A DNA stretch of 64,000 bases. Origin: Hyperoodon ampullatus. Taxonomy: Eukaryota; Chordata; Mammalia; Artiodactyla; Ziphiidae. Numbering within the stretch: position 1 is the first letter of the stretch; each line of letters opens with the position of its first letter. Both the position numbers and the translations under genes were made by a program. This document shows, one piece after another, positions 36,040-46,840 of this stretch. The notes under the pieces were generated by a model. The model did no database searches, was not told where the DNA came from, and saw only the letters and a list, made by a program, of their open reading frames with translations. The stretch is from the NCBI GenBank assembly GCA_949752795.1, contig OX457064.1, positions 106,183,454-106,247,453 on the forward strand. Reading direction: 5' to 3'.

Positions 36040-36230
36040 AAGGGGGGGAGGGGCGGCGACGGCGGGGGAGGGGCGGCGGGAGGCTCCTGTCACCGAGCGG
36101 CCGCCGGCGCGTCACGTGGGTGCGCGGCGCCGCGACCATTGGCCCGAGGCACGTGTCCAGGAGACCGGCCCGCGACGTCACTCGAGGGGGCTCTGTTAAA
36201 AATAAGAACAAAAATCCAGAGTCAAAGTGT
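36040..36230 (+). promoter_or_regulatory. EN2: probable EN2 core/proximal promoter
   Basis: In about 170 bases there are two GC boxes (GGGGCGG at 36050-36056 and 36070-36076) and two perfect E-boxes CACGTG (36113-36118 and 36150-36155). An inverted CCAAT box (ATTGG, 36138-36142), a CRE-like GACGTCA (36174-36180) and a TATA-like TTAAAAATAAG (36196-36206) follow in order. This arrangement and its position upstream of the EN2 start suggest the transcription start lies shortly downstream, near 36230. The exact start was not determined. Confidence 0.5.
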
Positions 36231-37087
36231 CTCGGGTTGCGCTGAGTGGCCTGGAAATTTCCGAGCCGCGCGGAGGCCGAGGCGGCGAGGGCGTGCGGAC
36301 GGCGAGGGAGCGCGGGCGGCCCAGCCCGGCCCGGCCCGGCCCGGCCCTGCCCGCGCCTCCCGCCGCTCACCCATGCGACTCGGGCCGCGGGGCTCGGCGG
36401 GGCTCGGCGGGGGCGCGGCCGCACGCCGGTGGGGCGCCCCGGTCCGCAGCGGGGCGGCGGCCGCGCGGAGGGGGCCCCGAGGCCGGCGGAGCGCAGCGCA
36501 GGCCCGCGGGCCTCCATGTGCGTGCTGGCGGCGGCGGGCGCGCTGACCGCTCGCGCCCCGCACCCTCGAGGGCCGGCCGGGGCGCGCGGGCGGGGGCGGC
36601 CGGGCGGCGGCGGCGGCCCGAGTGGGCCCCGGCGGGCGTGAGCGCGGGGGAGCGCGCTGCCTGCATGCGCGGAGCTCTAGTCCCGGGCAGCCGCCGCGGC
36701 AGCGCCGGATCGGAGGCAGCCGGACGTGGAGAGGAGCGCGGAGCCCGGAGGCGCCCCGGGTCCACGCTGGACCATTGTGACTGTCTAGAGCCCGGGTGCG
36801 CTGCGAAGACGAGGACCGGACTCTTTTGAATCTCCCGGCATCTGGGCGCGGGGCGACTCTTGGTATTTTCTAACTCAACTCGTGGATTGGAACGTGGCTC
36901 CGCTCTGAGCGCGGCCGGCGACTTGTAGGAGCCCAGCCCTGGCTGCGGCCGCCGCGCACGCCCTCGGAAGACTCGGCGGGGTAGGGGCACGAGCTGGCCG
37001 CGAGGGTCTCCGCGTGCAGAGCGGGCGGGCCGAGGGCTGATTGGAGGGACTCCCCGGAGAAGCGATTTGGGATTTGTTGCGAACAGC
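36231..37087 (+). other. EN2: EN2 5' leader / 5' UTR (start uncertain)
   Basis: GC-rich sequence between the promoter motifs and the EN2 ATG. It contains the CCCGG repeat and an upstream open frame starting at ATG 36665 (54 codons, stop ending at 36829) with a weak start context. If transcription begins downstream of 36665, these upstream starts are not in the mRNA. Confidence 0.45.
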
Positions 37088-37784
37088 ATGGAGGAGAATG
37101 ACCCCAAGCCCAGCGAAGCGGCGGCGGCGGCGGCGGCGGTGGAGGGGCAGCGGCAGCCGGAATCCAGCCCCAGCGGCGGCTCGGGCGGCGGCGGCGGCGG
37201 CAGCAGCCCGGGCGACGCGGACACTGGCCGCCGGCGGGCTCTGATGCTGCCCGCGGTCCTGCAGGCGCCGGGCAACCACCAGCATCCACACCGCATTACC
37301 AACTTCTTCATCGACAACATCCTGCGGCCCGAGTTCGGCCGGAGAAAGGACGCGGGGACGTGCTGTGCCGGCTCCGGAAGAGGCAGAGGCGGCGGAGGCG
37401 GCGGCGAAGGCGGCGCGGGCGGCGCGGAGGGAAGCGGCGGCGCGGGCGACGCCGAGCAGCTCCTGGGGTCGGGCCGGGAGCCCCGGCAGAACGCGCCGGG
37501 TGCGCCGGGTGCGGGCGGACCGCTGCCCGGCGGTGGCAGCGGCGATTCTTCGGGTGACGGCGAAGGCGGCTCCAAGGCGCTCTCGCTGCACAGCGGCGCC
37601 AAGAAAGGCGGAGACCCCGGGGGCCCCCTGGACGGGGCGCTCAAGGCCCGCGGCTTGGGCGGCGGCGACCTGTCTGTGAGCTCAGACTCGGACAGTTCGC
37701 AGGCCAGCGCCAACCTGGGTGCGCAGCCCATGCTCTGGCCGGCTTGGGTCTACTGCACGCGCTACTCGGACCGACCTTCTTCAG
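37088..37784 (+). CDS. EN2: engrailed homeobox 2, exon 1 (residues 1-232 plus first base of codon 233)
   Basis: EN2 is a nuclear homeodomain transcriptional repressor that patterns the midbrain-hindbrain boundary and cerebellum. The ATG at 37088 has a strong start context (A at -3, G at +4) and begins MEENDPKPSE, as in vertebrate EN2. Exon 1 encodes an alanine tract (residues 11-17) and glycine tracts (33-38 and 101-106). The eh1 repressor motif lies within HRITNFFIDNILRPEFG (68-84, core FFIDNIL) and recruits Groucho/TLE co-repressors. A serine/acidic stretch (SVSSDSDSSQ, 196-205) follows. The WPAW hexapeptide (217-220) contacts Pbx/Exd. The exon ends at a consensus donor (TCAG then GTGAGT at 37785) in phase 1. 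The predicted protein is 337 residues; I recall human EN2 as about 333. No frame disruption is seen. Confidence 0.98.
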
Positions 37785-40700
37785 GTGAGTCCTGGGGACC
37801 CATGTCCTGGCCCGCCGTGGGGAGGCCCGTGGGGTTGCGGGGCAGCGCTGGCGCGGGAACTTACCGGAGGAAGAAGACACCAGGATCCCTGTCCCCCAAC
37901 ACAAAGACGTACACACAGCGACATTGTTTGCGGCTGACGCTGATCCCGGCAGCGGCCAGGCGGAGAGGGGACAGGACTGATTCACAAGGGGGTACAGACT
38001 TCGTAGAACGGCGAAAGCACAGGACCTCCTTTCTCTCTTGCCTTTTGGGCCTCTCCTTGCAGCCTCTAGCCCATCCCTCCCTTGGCTGGAGTTTATTTTG
38101 TGGGAACGGGGTGGCTGGCAGACAGGCCCGGAGCTCACACTCCACCCCTTTTCCGCGTTCTTCCAACTCAGTCCAGACCCGGGACCCACGCCCAGCCCAC
38201 CGCAGACCTAGACTCATCCTACGACCCAGTTATCCCAGATGTGGCCGGGGAAGAAAGCAAGGCTGTCTGCTCTTCCTCAGCTGGGGCTGATGAGGGGACC
38301 TGAGGGGATCCGCGGAGGGAAGAGATGGGAACACAGGGGCCCTTTGCCCCGTGCCTGGTTTGATTGCCGAGCCGGCGCGCACACAGCTTGGAGGAGGGAG
38401 GCCTGCAATCCCCAAATGGAAAGGACCTTTCCCAGAGCTTTCCTGGGGCAGCTCTGCGTAGGAAAGGAGCAGATTTCAGAGGGGAATGTGGCGGGAGCCC
38501 GTGGGGGTGTGCAGAGCTTCTGGGCGTATTTTTCATAGATCCGGGATTTTTAAAAGCTAAGTCCATGTCCCTGTAGAAGTCATCAGCCGCATTAAATGCG
38601 GGTCTGCGGCTGCGAACCGCCATTAGGTGCAGAGACTCCATCTGTCCCCGAGCCGGCAGCGCAGACCGGACACCCTTGCCCCCCCAGCCCTCAACTGTTT
38701 TGCGGGGGTCGTTTACCCAGTTCACAGCACAGCTAAGTCACCCCTTTGCCGCCTCCCCGCAGAGATGGTGTGTATGCCTCTGATGAAATCCAGATTTCTC
38801 CAGCTAGATCTGAAATTTGCTCCATTGTTCTCGCCTCTCTCCTTTGTTAATATTTAATTAACATATAGGCTCACAATGCGGCCGGCGAGGAGCCTCGGCC
38901 GGGCTTTGTGCGGCGCTGGAGTCGCGGCCGCGCCAGGCCCCAGTGGCCCGCGGGAGCCCGGCAGCCCGGCCTGGCTCGGCGGCTGGTCTTCCTGGACTTA
39001 AAAAAAAAAAAAAGCCCCGTAAGATAAGATGTTTCTTGGCGTTTAAGAAAGCAGCAACGCAGAGTTTTCTTGCGGAGGTTTGGTCCTGTTTCCGAGACTC
39101 CTTAAGTGTTTGCGGTTTGAAAGAAAATCAAGAAAGAAAAGGAACTAAAAATTCTGATTCTAGGAAGATTTTCTTTGCGTAAAATGGTGTGCATCTTTTG
39201 TGGGCTGATTCGTTGTGTGCGAGCGCCCCAGGACCAGAGGAGTTTGGGGGGGTGGGGAGGGCGGGAGTGGAGACGGAGAACCGGCTCCGCTACGCGAGGC
39301 TTCGGTGGGTGGCCGAGCAGGCGCGGGGCCGCCCGGGGCCTGTCGAGGCCTCGCCGAGACACCTCCTTCCCCCTTGGCGCGTCCGGGACGCCGGCCGCCG
39401 CCCCGGATCCGCACCCCCCGGGTAAGAGCCAGGCGTCTGGGCGAGGAGCCGGTGCCCTCGGCGTGGGTGCGACGGGACCGTGAGTGTGCGCGCGCGTGGG
39501 GCAGTGCGCGTGGGTGGGTGTGAGCGGGGGCGTGCTCTGGAAGCTAAAAGGCCCGGAGTGTGAGCCGAATCAGCCCTTGGCGCCCCCTCTCCAGCGCACA
39601 CGGCCCCCTCTTTCCGATCGTGCCTCCCGGAGAGGGAGGACAGGGCTCGGAGTGCGGGGGGAGGGAGGGCTCGGCGCCCCCTGGGCCTGCGGACCGTCCC
39701 AGACCCCTCGCTCGGCGCGAGCTGGGGACCGAACCCACCTTCCTGGTGCGGGTCCAGGTGCCTCCGGAGGGGCTCGCAGCTGGATCCCTCCGCCGGCGCT
39801 GCGCTGCGTGGCCCGGCAGCCCCCTGACCCTGCAGAGAGGGGCGGGGACCTGGGTGCTCCGGCTGCCCGAGGTCTAGCCTTCTCCAGCCTCCCACCGAGG
39901 GCGCCTGGGAAGAAGCTGGGGCCAGGAGCCCCCCAGAGTCAGTTCACACACTTAACAGATTAAGAACCCCAGGCATGCAGCCGTGACTCCTGCCTGCAAA
40001 GGCCTCTTCCCTCACGGACATGCTCACGGGGCCCACCTTCTGAAACCAACGAGAAGAACACACTTGGCCCCCTTCCCTCTGCTCTGCTTTCTCAGGCCTT
40101 TTCCCGTGGCCAGGCCCTGGGAGCCTCACCACCACTGTCCCAAGCCAGCCTCAAGTGCTGTGGGGCGTCCCAGCGGGAGGAGGTGTGAGGGGTCAGAAGT
40201 GTGAACCTCTGCCCAAGGTCACCCGGGCCCCCAGTGGCCCCCTCTCCTGGACAGGGGACTGGGGAGACCTGGTGCGGTGAAGGGGAAGGAAGCTCGGTGC
40301 TCCTGCCCCACTCAGGCCAGGACATGTGGGCGCCTTCCTGTCCTGAAGGGAGCAGTGAACTTGGGCCCAGGGCCAGGTGGGGAGGCAGACCCCTGGGCCC
40401 CTCCTGTTCTCGGGGCCCACCTGACCCTGCACCCCCGGCCCTTAGGACCTGGGGGTGTTCCCTGTGGGAGTCCCTTTACACCTCCCAGGGCTCTTCCTGC
40501 TACTCCGGCTGCCCCGCCCCGATCTTTCCCCCTCACCTCTCTTCCAGCACCTACCCCCCCGTCCTGTCCTTATTCCTGGACAGAACCTCAGAAAGGGCTA
40601 GAAAAAGCCTGGCCACAAAGTTGTGGTTTTTCGCTTTCCTGCAGGGGTTCTCCTTTCATCCGGAGCCCTTTCCGCTAAGCCTGCCTGTCAACCGCACTCA

Positions 40701-40953
40701 CAGTCCCTCCTGCAGACTTCCTGGGCCACCTCCTCGCTCCCCAGGGGAGGGTCCTGGAGGTGGGTGGGAGCTCCGCCCCGTCCCATCTCAAGTCCAGGCC
40801 AGCTTTCCTCCAGGTCAGCCAGCTGGACCTGGGCAGCCGCCTCCCTTCCGACCTCTGCATCCTTCCGTGCCCGTGGGTGACCCACCCCTGAGTAAGGAGG
40901 CAGGCCTGGAGCCCTCCTCACCCGAGTTCTCTGTGTCCACCATGCCTGTCTAG
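37785..40953 (+). other. EN2: EN2 intron 1 (3,169 bases)
   Basis: The intron begins GTGAGTCC and ends TGTCTAG, so it has canonical GT/AG ends and is phase 1. It carries an intronic CpG island at about 39200-39860. An AT-rich spot at about 38843-38867 has TTAATATTTAATTAACATAT, a pair of homeodomain-type cores. No transposon is recognised. A 13-base A run lies at 39001-39013. Confidence 0.95.
39200..39860. other. intronic CpG island
   Basis: GC-rich, CpG-dense sequence inside the EN2 intron, including an alternating GTGCGCGCGCGTG stretch near 39484-39496 that could adopt Z-DNA. No coding exon is recognised. Confidence 0.5.
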
Positions 40954-41270
40954 GTCCCAGGTCTCGCAAACCAAAGAAGAAGAACCCCAACAAAGAGGAC
41001 AAGCGGCCCCGCACGGCCTTCACGGCGGAGCAGCTGCAGAGGCTCAAGGCCGAGTTCCAGACCAACAGGTACCTGACGGAACAGCGGCGCCAGAGCCTGG
41101 CCCAGGAGCTCAGCCTCAACGAGTCACAGATCAAGATTTGGTTCCAGAACAAGCGCGCCAAGATCAAGAAGGCCACGGGCAACAAGAACACGCTGGCCGT
41201 GCACCTCATGGCGCAGGGCCTGTACAACCACTCCACCACCGCCAAGGAGGGCAAGTCGGACAGTGAGTAG
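40954..41270 (+). CDS. EN2: engrailed homeobox 2, exon 2 (residues 233-337, homeodomain)
   Basis: The exon opens after TGTCTAG with GTCCCAGG, completing the split Gly233 codon. It encodes the EH3 basic stretch ([16 protein letters not shown], 234-249). The homeodomain (about 248-307) has Arg5 at 252, Phe8 at 255, and recognition helix residues Trp48 (295), Phe49 (296), Gln50 (297), Asn51 (298) and Arg53 (300). Gln50 and Asn51 specify TAATTA-type DNA. The EH5 region (about 305-327) and the SDSE C-terminus precede TAG at 41268-41270. All residues needed for DNA binding are intact, so the gene appears functional. Confidence 0.99.
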
Positions 41271-42269
41271 GGGGCGGGCGCCAAGCCCAGCCTCAGTCCG
41301 AGCTACACAATGCAATAATTTCAAATCATAAATAAAGGGCCAGTGTAGAAAGATTATACCAGCATTAATAGTGAAAATACCGTGTATTAGCTATGGTTCT
41401 GCAATATTCTGTGTATATATAATTTACAGGAGGTGTAAAATCCAAAATATCTGACTATAAAATATTTTTTGAGTTGTCTTATGTTTATGAGATTATGCTA
41501 ATTTTACGATTTTTTTTTTTTTGCGAAGGGGGCTGCGTAGGGTTTCATCTTTTTTAATCCCCTAAGTTCCATTATGGGACATCGGACACTTTTTTTCTTT
41601 TGTTTAATTTCAAAAGAAGAAAAAAATTAAAACAACTTGCTGAAGTCCAAAGATTTTTATTGCTGCATTTCACACGACTGTGAACCGAATAAATAGCTCC
41701 TACTTGGTCTATGAGTTCTGCCACTTCGTTCGTGTGGGCTTGGTGAGGGCAGCAGGAGGGGCCGCATCCCCGGCCTCGCCCTCGCCATCCGGCAGTCGGC
41801 GGCGAAAGGGCCCTGGCGGGGCGGCGGCTGGAGGCTCGGCACCACCCCGCCCCGCCCTCCCCCGCCTCGCGCCCGGACGTGCCGGGCTGCCTGGGCCGAG
41901 GGGCCCGCGGCCGGCTCCACCTCCCCGCTTCCTGCCTTCCCTCCCGGTCCTCCGGTCCTCCTCCTCGCCGAGGCCTGGCCCGCGCCTCCCTTCGTGCTTC
42001 CGTCTGCGTCTGTGTCTCGCTGTCCCCAGTCCAGCCGCTCGCCTCCCGCCTCCAGGCACCGCTCCGGGGCTCAGGGCCGAGGGGCCGGGTATGTGGCCGG
42101 AGGCCCGCGGGCGGTGAGGCCGCCCCACCCCTCCGGGCCTGGGCCCAGAGACTCCCCTGCGGCTCCATCAGCTGCCCAGGGGCCGCCTGGGCCCCAGAAA
42201 CGCGACCGAGGTCCGCTGCCTCCGTCTCTGGCCGGAAGAGGCCTGGAGAGGGAACTGGCATTTCCTCCC

Positions 42270-42325
42270 TTCCTTTTTTCTTCTCTTTCTTTTTTTTTTC
42301 TTTCTTTTCTTTTTTCTTTTTTTTG
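42270..42325. repeat. polypyrimidine tract in EN2 3' UTR
   Basis: About 55 bases are almost all T and C, with many TTTCTTTT units. Such a tract could bind PTB-type proteins or form a triplex; this is inference. Confidence 0.7.
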
Positions 42326-42370
42326 TAAAGTGGCCGCTTCTGCTATAGAGAGCATTCTTTCAAGGTAAAT

Positions 42371-42436
42371 ATGTGTGTGTGTGTGTGTGTGTGTACGTAT
42401 ATATATATATATATATGCTCATATACACACACACAA
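42371..42436. repeat. compound (TG)n-(TA)n-(CA)n microsatellite
   Basis: A TG run (42372-42394) is followed by a TA run (42398-42416), a short spacer and a CA run (42424-42435). The TG and CA arms are complementary across the TA centre. Confidence 0.85.
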
Positions 42437-43525
42437 GCAGACGTGTAAGAGTCCACAGTTCTGGAACATGTGGCTACCTTGACTTTTAAAGGAACTCAGA
42501 ATTCTCCAGGATCTAGAGGAAGGAAGAAAATGTGTAAATAATCATTTCTTATCACTTTTTGTCTTTTCTTGTTTTTTTAAAATATACATTTTATTTTTTG
42601 AAGGTGTGGTACAGTGTAAATTATATATATTCAATATATCCCCATCAAGTACATATATATAAACAAACACATTATCTATATCTATATGTATAACTCCACG
42701 CTGTCTTCTGTTTAGTGTATGGAAAAAGAATTGTGTCCAAATGTCCATCTGCACTGGGACAGCCCAGGGGGTGTACCCATGGCTGAGCCAGGAGTCATGG
42801 CTCTGCCCCTGAGGACTGAGGGTGAACTTCTCTCTTTGCCTTAAACCTCTTTATTTCACTGCGATAATAGTTTCACTTTGTACATACTAATGTAAACCTT
42901 TTTAAAACAAAAACTATAAAAGCAAAAGTTGTAATTTAAAATTCTGTGAATAACCATCTGCTGCTTAGGAAACTCAATGAAATGATATGCCTTTTTAGCA
43001 GGAAGCAAAGTTTTTTGGTTTTTTATTTTTTTATTTTTTATTTTTTAGTTTATAAAACATGTGCGTTTTACAGTTCCAGTAGTAAATATTTATAATCTTA
43101 TAAGAAATGAATGTTTCTATTTACAACTGTGGTTATCAAAATTGTGAACATTCCCCCTGCATTTTTGTGTGTTTAAATTCTTGAAAGTTACATTAAATAA
43201 AAAAAAAAAAACGCTTTATGGTAAAATATTGGATGTCCAAGGTGTAATGACTAGTTTTTTTTTTTTTAAGTGTGTTTTTGAGTCCAGCCAAACTACCCTG
43301 GGCACCCTCCCCAGTGCCCAGAGTCTTCGCCTCTGCCAGCAGGTGTGCATATACCTACCTTCGTAGCCAGAAGCGTATTTTTTTTTTAAATAATGAAGAC
43401 ACTTCGGATGGCTCATGTGAATACAGAACAACCAAAGTAATTTAAGTACACATTTCTTTACCAGAAGGAAGTGTTCCAAAGTACAGTGCTTTTCCGTTGA
43501 ATAAATATTTAAAATCCTGCAGGAC

Positions 43526-45259
43526 TCAACAGGTCTCCATCCCCCTGGCTGCTCCTCAGCTGGACAGAGGCGCTCACCGGCTGGGGAGAAGAACTATTAG
43601 TTGACCTGAGACAAAGAGGCTCTCCCCTTTTACGTTTGGTTGTTGTCTTTACCCCCAAAGCAGTGGACATGGACAACATCCCAAGGCGGATGCCTGCAAA
43701 GGACCAGCTTTGCCGGAGCTGACCGGATGCCTCTGCTGGAAGCGGTTGGGATTTTCGATCTCGGGACCCACAACCTACCTGGCCACGCAGGACAGCCGAC
43801 GTGCGCCCTGCGCACCCAACTGCCCTGTTTCCAAACTTTCTTGGCTTAAAAATGTTTTATTCTCCCAGAAAAGGAAGCTCAGAGACTAGAGAGGATCATC
43901 TGTTCCAAAGGCGACCTTTTAGGCATTTCAGTTCCACACCAGGCTTCCCAAGAGGAAGGACGCTGGGCCTCCGGGCAGGAACTGAGCTGCTCCCCGGTTT
44001 TGCAAAGACACGTTCCTCACTACGGAGGCTCCAGAGCTCCAGCTGCCTGGTCCCAGGAGCATTAATGGGGCGAGATCACGCCAGCCATCCCCAGCGTCTT
44101 CCCCAGCCACCACCCCACCCCTGCACAGATCTGGGGGTTCCTAAAGACAAAACCCCACTAGCACAACCTCTATTACCCGATTGGCCTCTCTCTCTCTCTC
44201 TTTTTAATAAAAAGACAACATAGCAACATTAAGCAATCATTTCTGGGTTTTGTTTTTTAATCTGTTGGCAAATCATAGCACTGTTAAGGGGCTATGTATG
44301 GTTTTGCAAGGTAATGAGTTCCCCATCCTTAGAGGCATGCAAGCAGACACTAGGCCTACAGTGGCATACAATTTCTTTTGCCTTTTCCCCTGTTCCGGTA
44401 GGGGATTGGACTAAATGAGCTCTCAGACTTTCCAAACGCTGAGATTCTGGTTTTGCTCCTGTGTTTATTACATTTTTAAAATTCAACAGCTACAGTCTAA
44501 GCTCATAACTCATGGAGATCCACTTCAGTGCTTGCCAGCCACTTTCACTAGGAGCTAGTGGAGACCAGAGTCAGGCCTAAAGGGAAGGCCACGCTTTCCG
44601 AAGTCCAGCTGCCACTCGGTTCCACCTGGACCACCACGGACGGTTCTACGTGTCTCGGATTTGGACCCAGGCTGCAGCACCGGTGACGCACGGGGCTGGG
44701 CCCCCACCAGGTCGTTGCCCCCGCAGGAGGCCGGTTTCCTAAATGTCCCTCGGAGGAAAGTTCCTTTGTAAAGGAAGTCCTTGCTCCTTGGAGCATGGAG
44801 CTCCCCCGCCCCCATGCCTGGCTGTGTCCCTACCAGGCCCAGGCAGAGCTGTGCCCACAGTCCTCCTTAGTCGGGTAGAGACCAGGCTGAGGCCTGGGAG
44901 CCCCGGAACGGGGGTGGGGAGGACAGCCGCGGCCACCCCCAGGCCTGCGGAGCAGGGTTCCTTGGCACTTAGAGAGCCTTCCTTCTCCGGCTGCCAAAGG
45001 GGTCGAAGGAGTAGCGCCCGACCCTCGCGCTGGCGTCAGAATCCGCGGGTCAACACAGGTCTGAAGGTCGCCCAAAGTGAACGGCCAAGCGCTTTCTTTA
45101 GGGGAGACATGGGAGGAGCCCCCAGTCTGATCTCCAAGGAGGTCCATCTTTTCTGTTTTCCCTTGAGTGAAAAGGGCAAATCCGTGGGGCTTCTGGACCG
45201 CTCGGTACAGGTGTGCCCGGGCGAACAGCGTGCACAGCAAACACCAGGCACTATGTATG
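43526..45259. other. EN2 3' flank, no gene seen
   Basis: Unique sequence with a short CT microsatellite at about 44188-44201. No transposon or coding region was recognised. Confidence 0.4.
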
Positions 45260-46840
45260 CAAGTACGCTCGCAGGCCGCGCGGGGCCGGCCGGGAGGCCG
45301 CGTTTGCTCGCTCCGGCTCGGCTAAAAGTCATTCTGTCTCCCGCTTGTTTAATATCCGACCTCTCCGGTCTCTACCCGCCCGGGCAGCTCCCCAGGCGCC
45401 CCCGGGAAGGTCCCGGCTCCTCCGAAAACGGCCGCTTGCCAGGAGGAGCCGCCGCGCTCTGGGAGGTTAATAGCGGCTGGCGACCAAGGCCTCGGGGAGA
45501 CCGACCCCCCCGCCCCGCACCCCGACCCTGCCTACACGCACGCACTGCAGCCCCAAGCCGGGCCTCGGGGTGGGGACCTCCTTTCTGCGCTTCTCCTTCC
45601 TATCAGAGCCGAGGGATAGGCCTCCTCCGGGCCTCCGGGAAGAGGAGGCGGGTGGGGGGGAATGGGGGTAGCGGGAGACAGGCGGTCGCAGGCGGGACGC
45701 AGCGCTGAGTCGCCTGACCCCGCCGGCCCCCTTCGTGGGGGAGACTCGGGCGCGCGTGGTGCCGGCGCCCTGAGCTCCAGGGCGCACTTCGTGAGCCGGG
45801 CCGCGCGAGCCCCTCGTAGACCCTTCATGTTTTTATTAATAATCTCGTATACTTCATTCTATTTATGATCCCCGCCCGCAGAAAATAAAAGGCCAGTCTT
45901 GAAATCTCCTGAAATGTAATAGCATTCATTAAAGTGACTCCGAATTACGAGATTTGATCAAGCGTGGTTGGCCTGGCGCAGGGCCTGGCTGGCGAGACTG
46001 ACGATGACCGCGTTATTATTATTGCGGTTGTTGTTATTAGCCTCCTGCTCAGCCGCCAGGGTGACTGGCCACCTCTCCGGCTTGGGCCCGATCCCCGCAG
46101 AGGGATGTGGGGAGCCCCCCAAGATGGGGCTGGGCGAAACGACCAGAGTCTCGGGAACAGGTGTGGCCCGGGCTTGCTGCGCTTCACGGAGCCCAGCCCC
46201 AGGCCCTTGGCAGGCCTGGGCAACACCTCCGGGCGGAGGTAGGGTGTCCCCAAAGCCCTAGGCCCTCCGTGTCCCCGGGGGACGCCAGGACCGGTGTTCC
46301 GTGAAGGGAGAATCCTGGGGCCGGAGCCCCGGACTCGCCCCATTGGCTGTCCTGCCCCACCCCTCCTTCCAGGGCTGAGCCCCGCGCTTTGCCCGGAACA
46401 AAGAGTGGCCGAGATCTGCCTCCCTGGCCGCCTTTTCACCCCCTCAGCCTGGAAGGCGTCCCAGAGAAGCCCACCTCCCCGCCCCATCACCCCCCTCCCC
46501 AGTCTCCCCGGAGACCCGGGAGGGAAGAAGAGCTGAGGGCCCCAGTGGGCCGCGCGCGCGGCGGGCCTGCGGCGCTTTCTCCTCCGAGGAGCGGCTCTGG
46601 GTGGGAACGCGGGTGGGAGGGACCCTGACACCGCCCAGGGTCCTCCGTGGGCCGAGGGAGGGTGGGGGTCACTGCGTGCGCGGACCGTCTGGAAGGATCG
46701 GGGCGGGCCGCCGCTCAGCCCCATCTGTCGAGCTGTGAAACTTGGCCGCGCGGCCCGAGCGCGCTGCCGGCGGAAGGGGCCTCCGACCGCCTTTCAGCCG
46801 GCGCGTTCGGGGTTCTCTCCTCCCGCCAAGTCCTTTGTCT
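45260..46840. other. CpG island downstream of EN2 with an AT-rich core
   Basis: Two GC-rich, CpG-dense halves flank an AT-rich segment at about 45826-45962 that contains ATTAATAATCTCG, AAATAAAAGG and TCATTAAAG motifs. This position (about 4-5.5 kb past the stop codon) suits a promoter of a non-coding RNA or an enhancer-type island. No protein gene is recognised. Confidence 0.5.

Larger units (their letters stand above)
35880..37830. other. EN2: CpG island over EN2 promoter and exon 1
   Basis: This is the densest GC/CpG block of the window, covering the promoter, the leader and all of coding exon 1. It includes a CCCGG pentanucleotide repeat (36323-36346) and G-rich runs at 36042-36080. Confidence 0.8.
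41271..43525 (+). other. EN2: EN2 3' UTR (end estimated)
   Basis: The 3' UTR contains four AATAAA signals: 41331-41336, 41688-41693, 43196-43201 and 43500-43505. The last two best fit the roughly 2 kb 3' UTR I recall for mammalian EN2. It includes a CpG-rich stretch (41740-42240), a T/C-rich tract (42270-42325), a compound TG/TA/CA microsatellite (42371-42436) and long AT-rich stretches that probably regulate mRNA stability. No protein-coding frame of interest is present. Confidence 0.6.

Noticed and set aside
37067..37087. In-frame upstream extension of EN2
   Set aside because: The extension would begin at TTG, not ATG. The ATG at 37088 has a strong context and matches the known EN2 N-terminus.
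36367..37731. 454-codon open frame antisense to EN2 exon 1
   Set aside because: It is the complement of a CpG-dense coding exon, where stop codons are rare on both strands. Its composition (Pro/Ala/Arg/Ser) mirrors the Gly/Ala-rich EN2 sequence and shows no domain.
37785..38290. Reading EN2 exon 1 on past 37784 as one open frame
   Set aside because: The frame stays open, but a consensus donor lies at 37785 and the homeodomain exon follows at 40954 in matching phase. The extra residues are intron translation.
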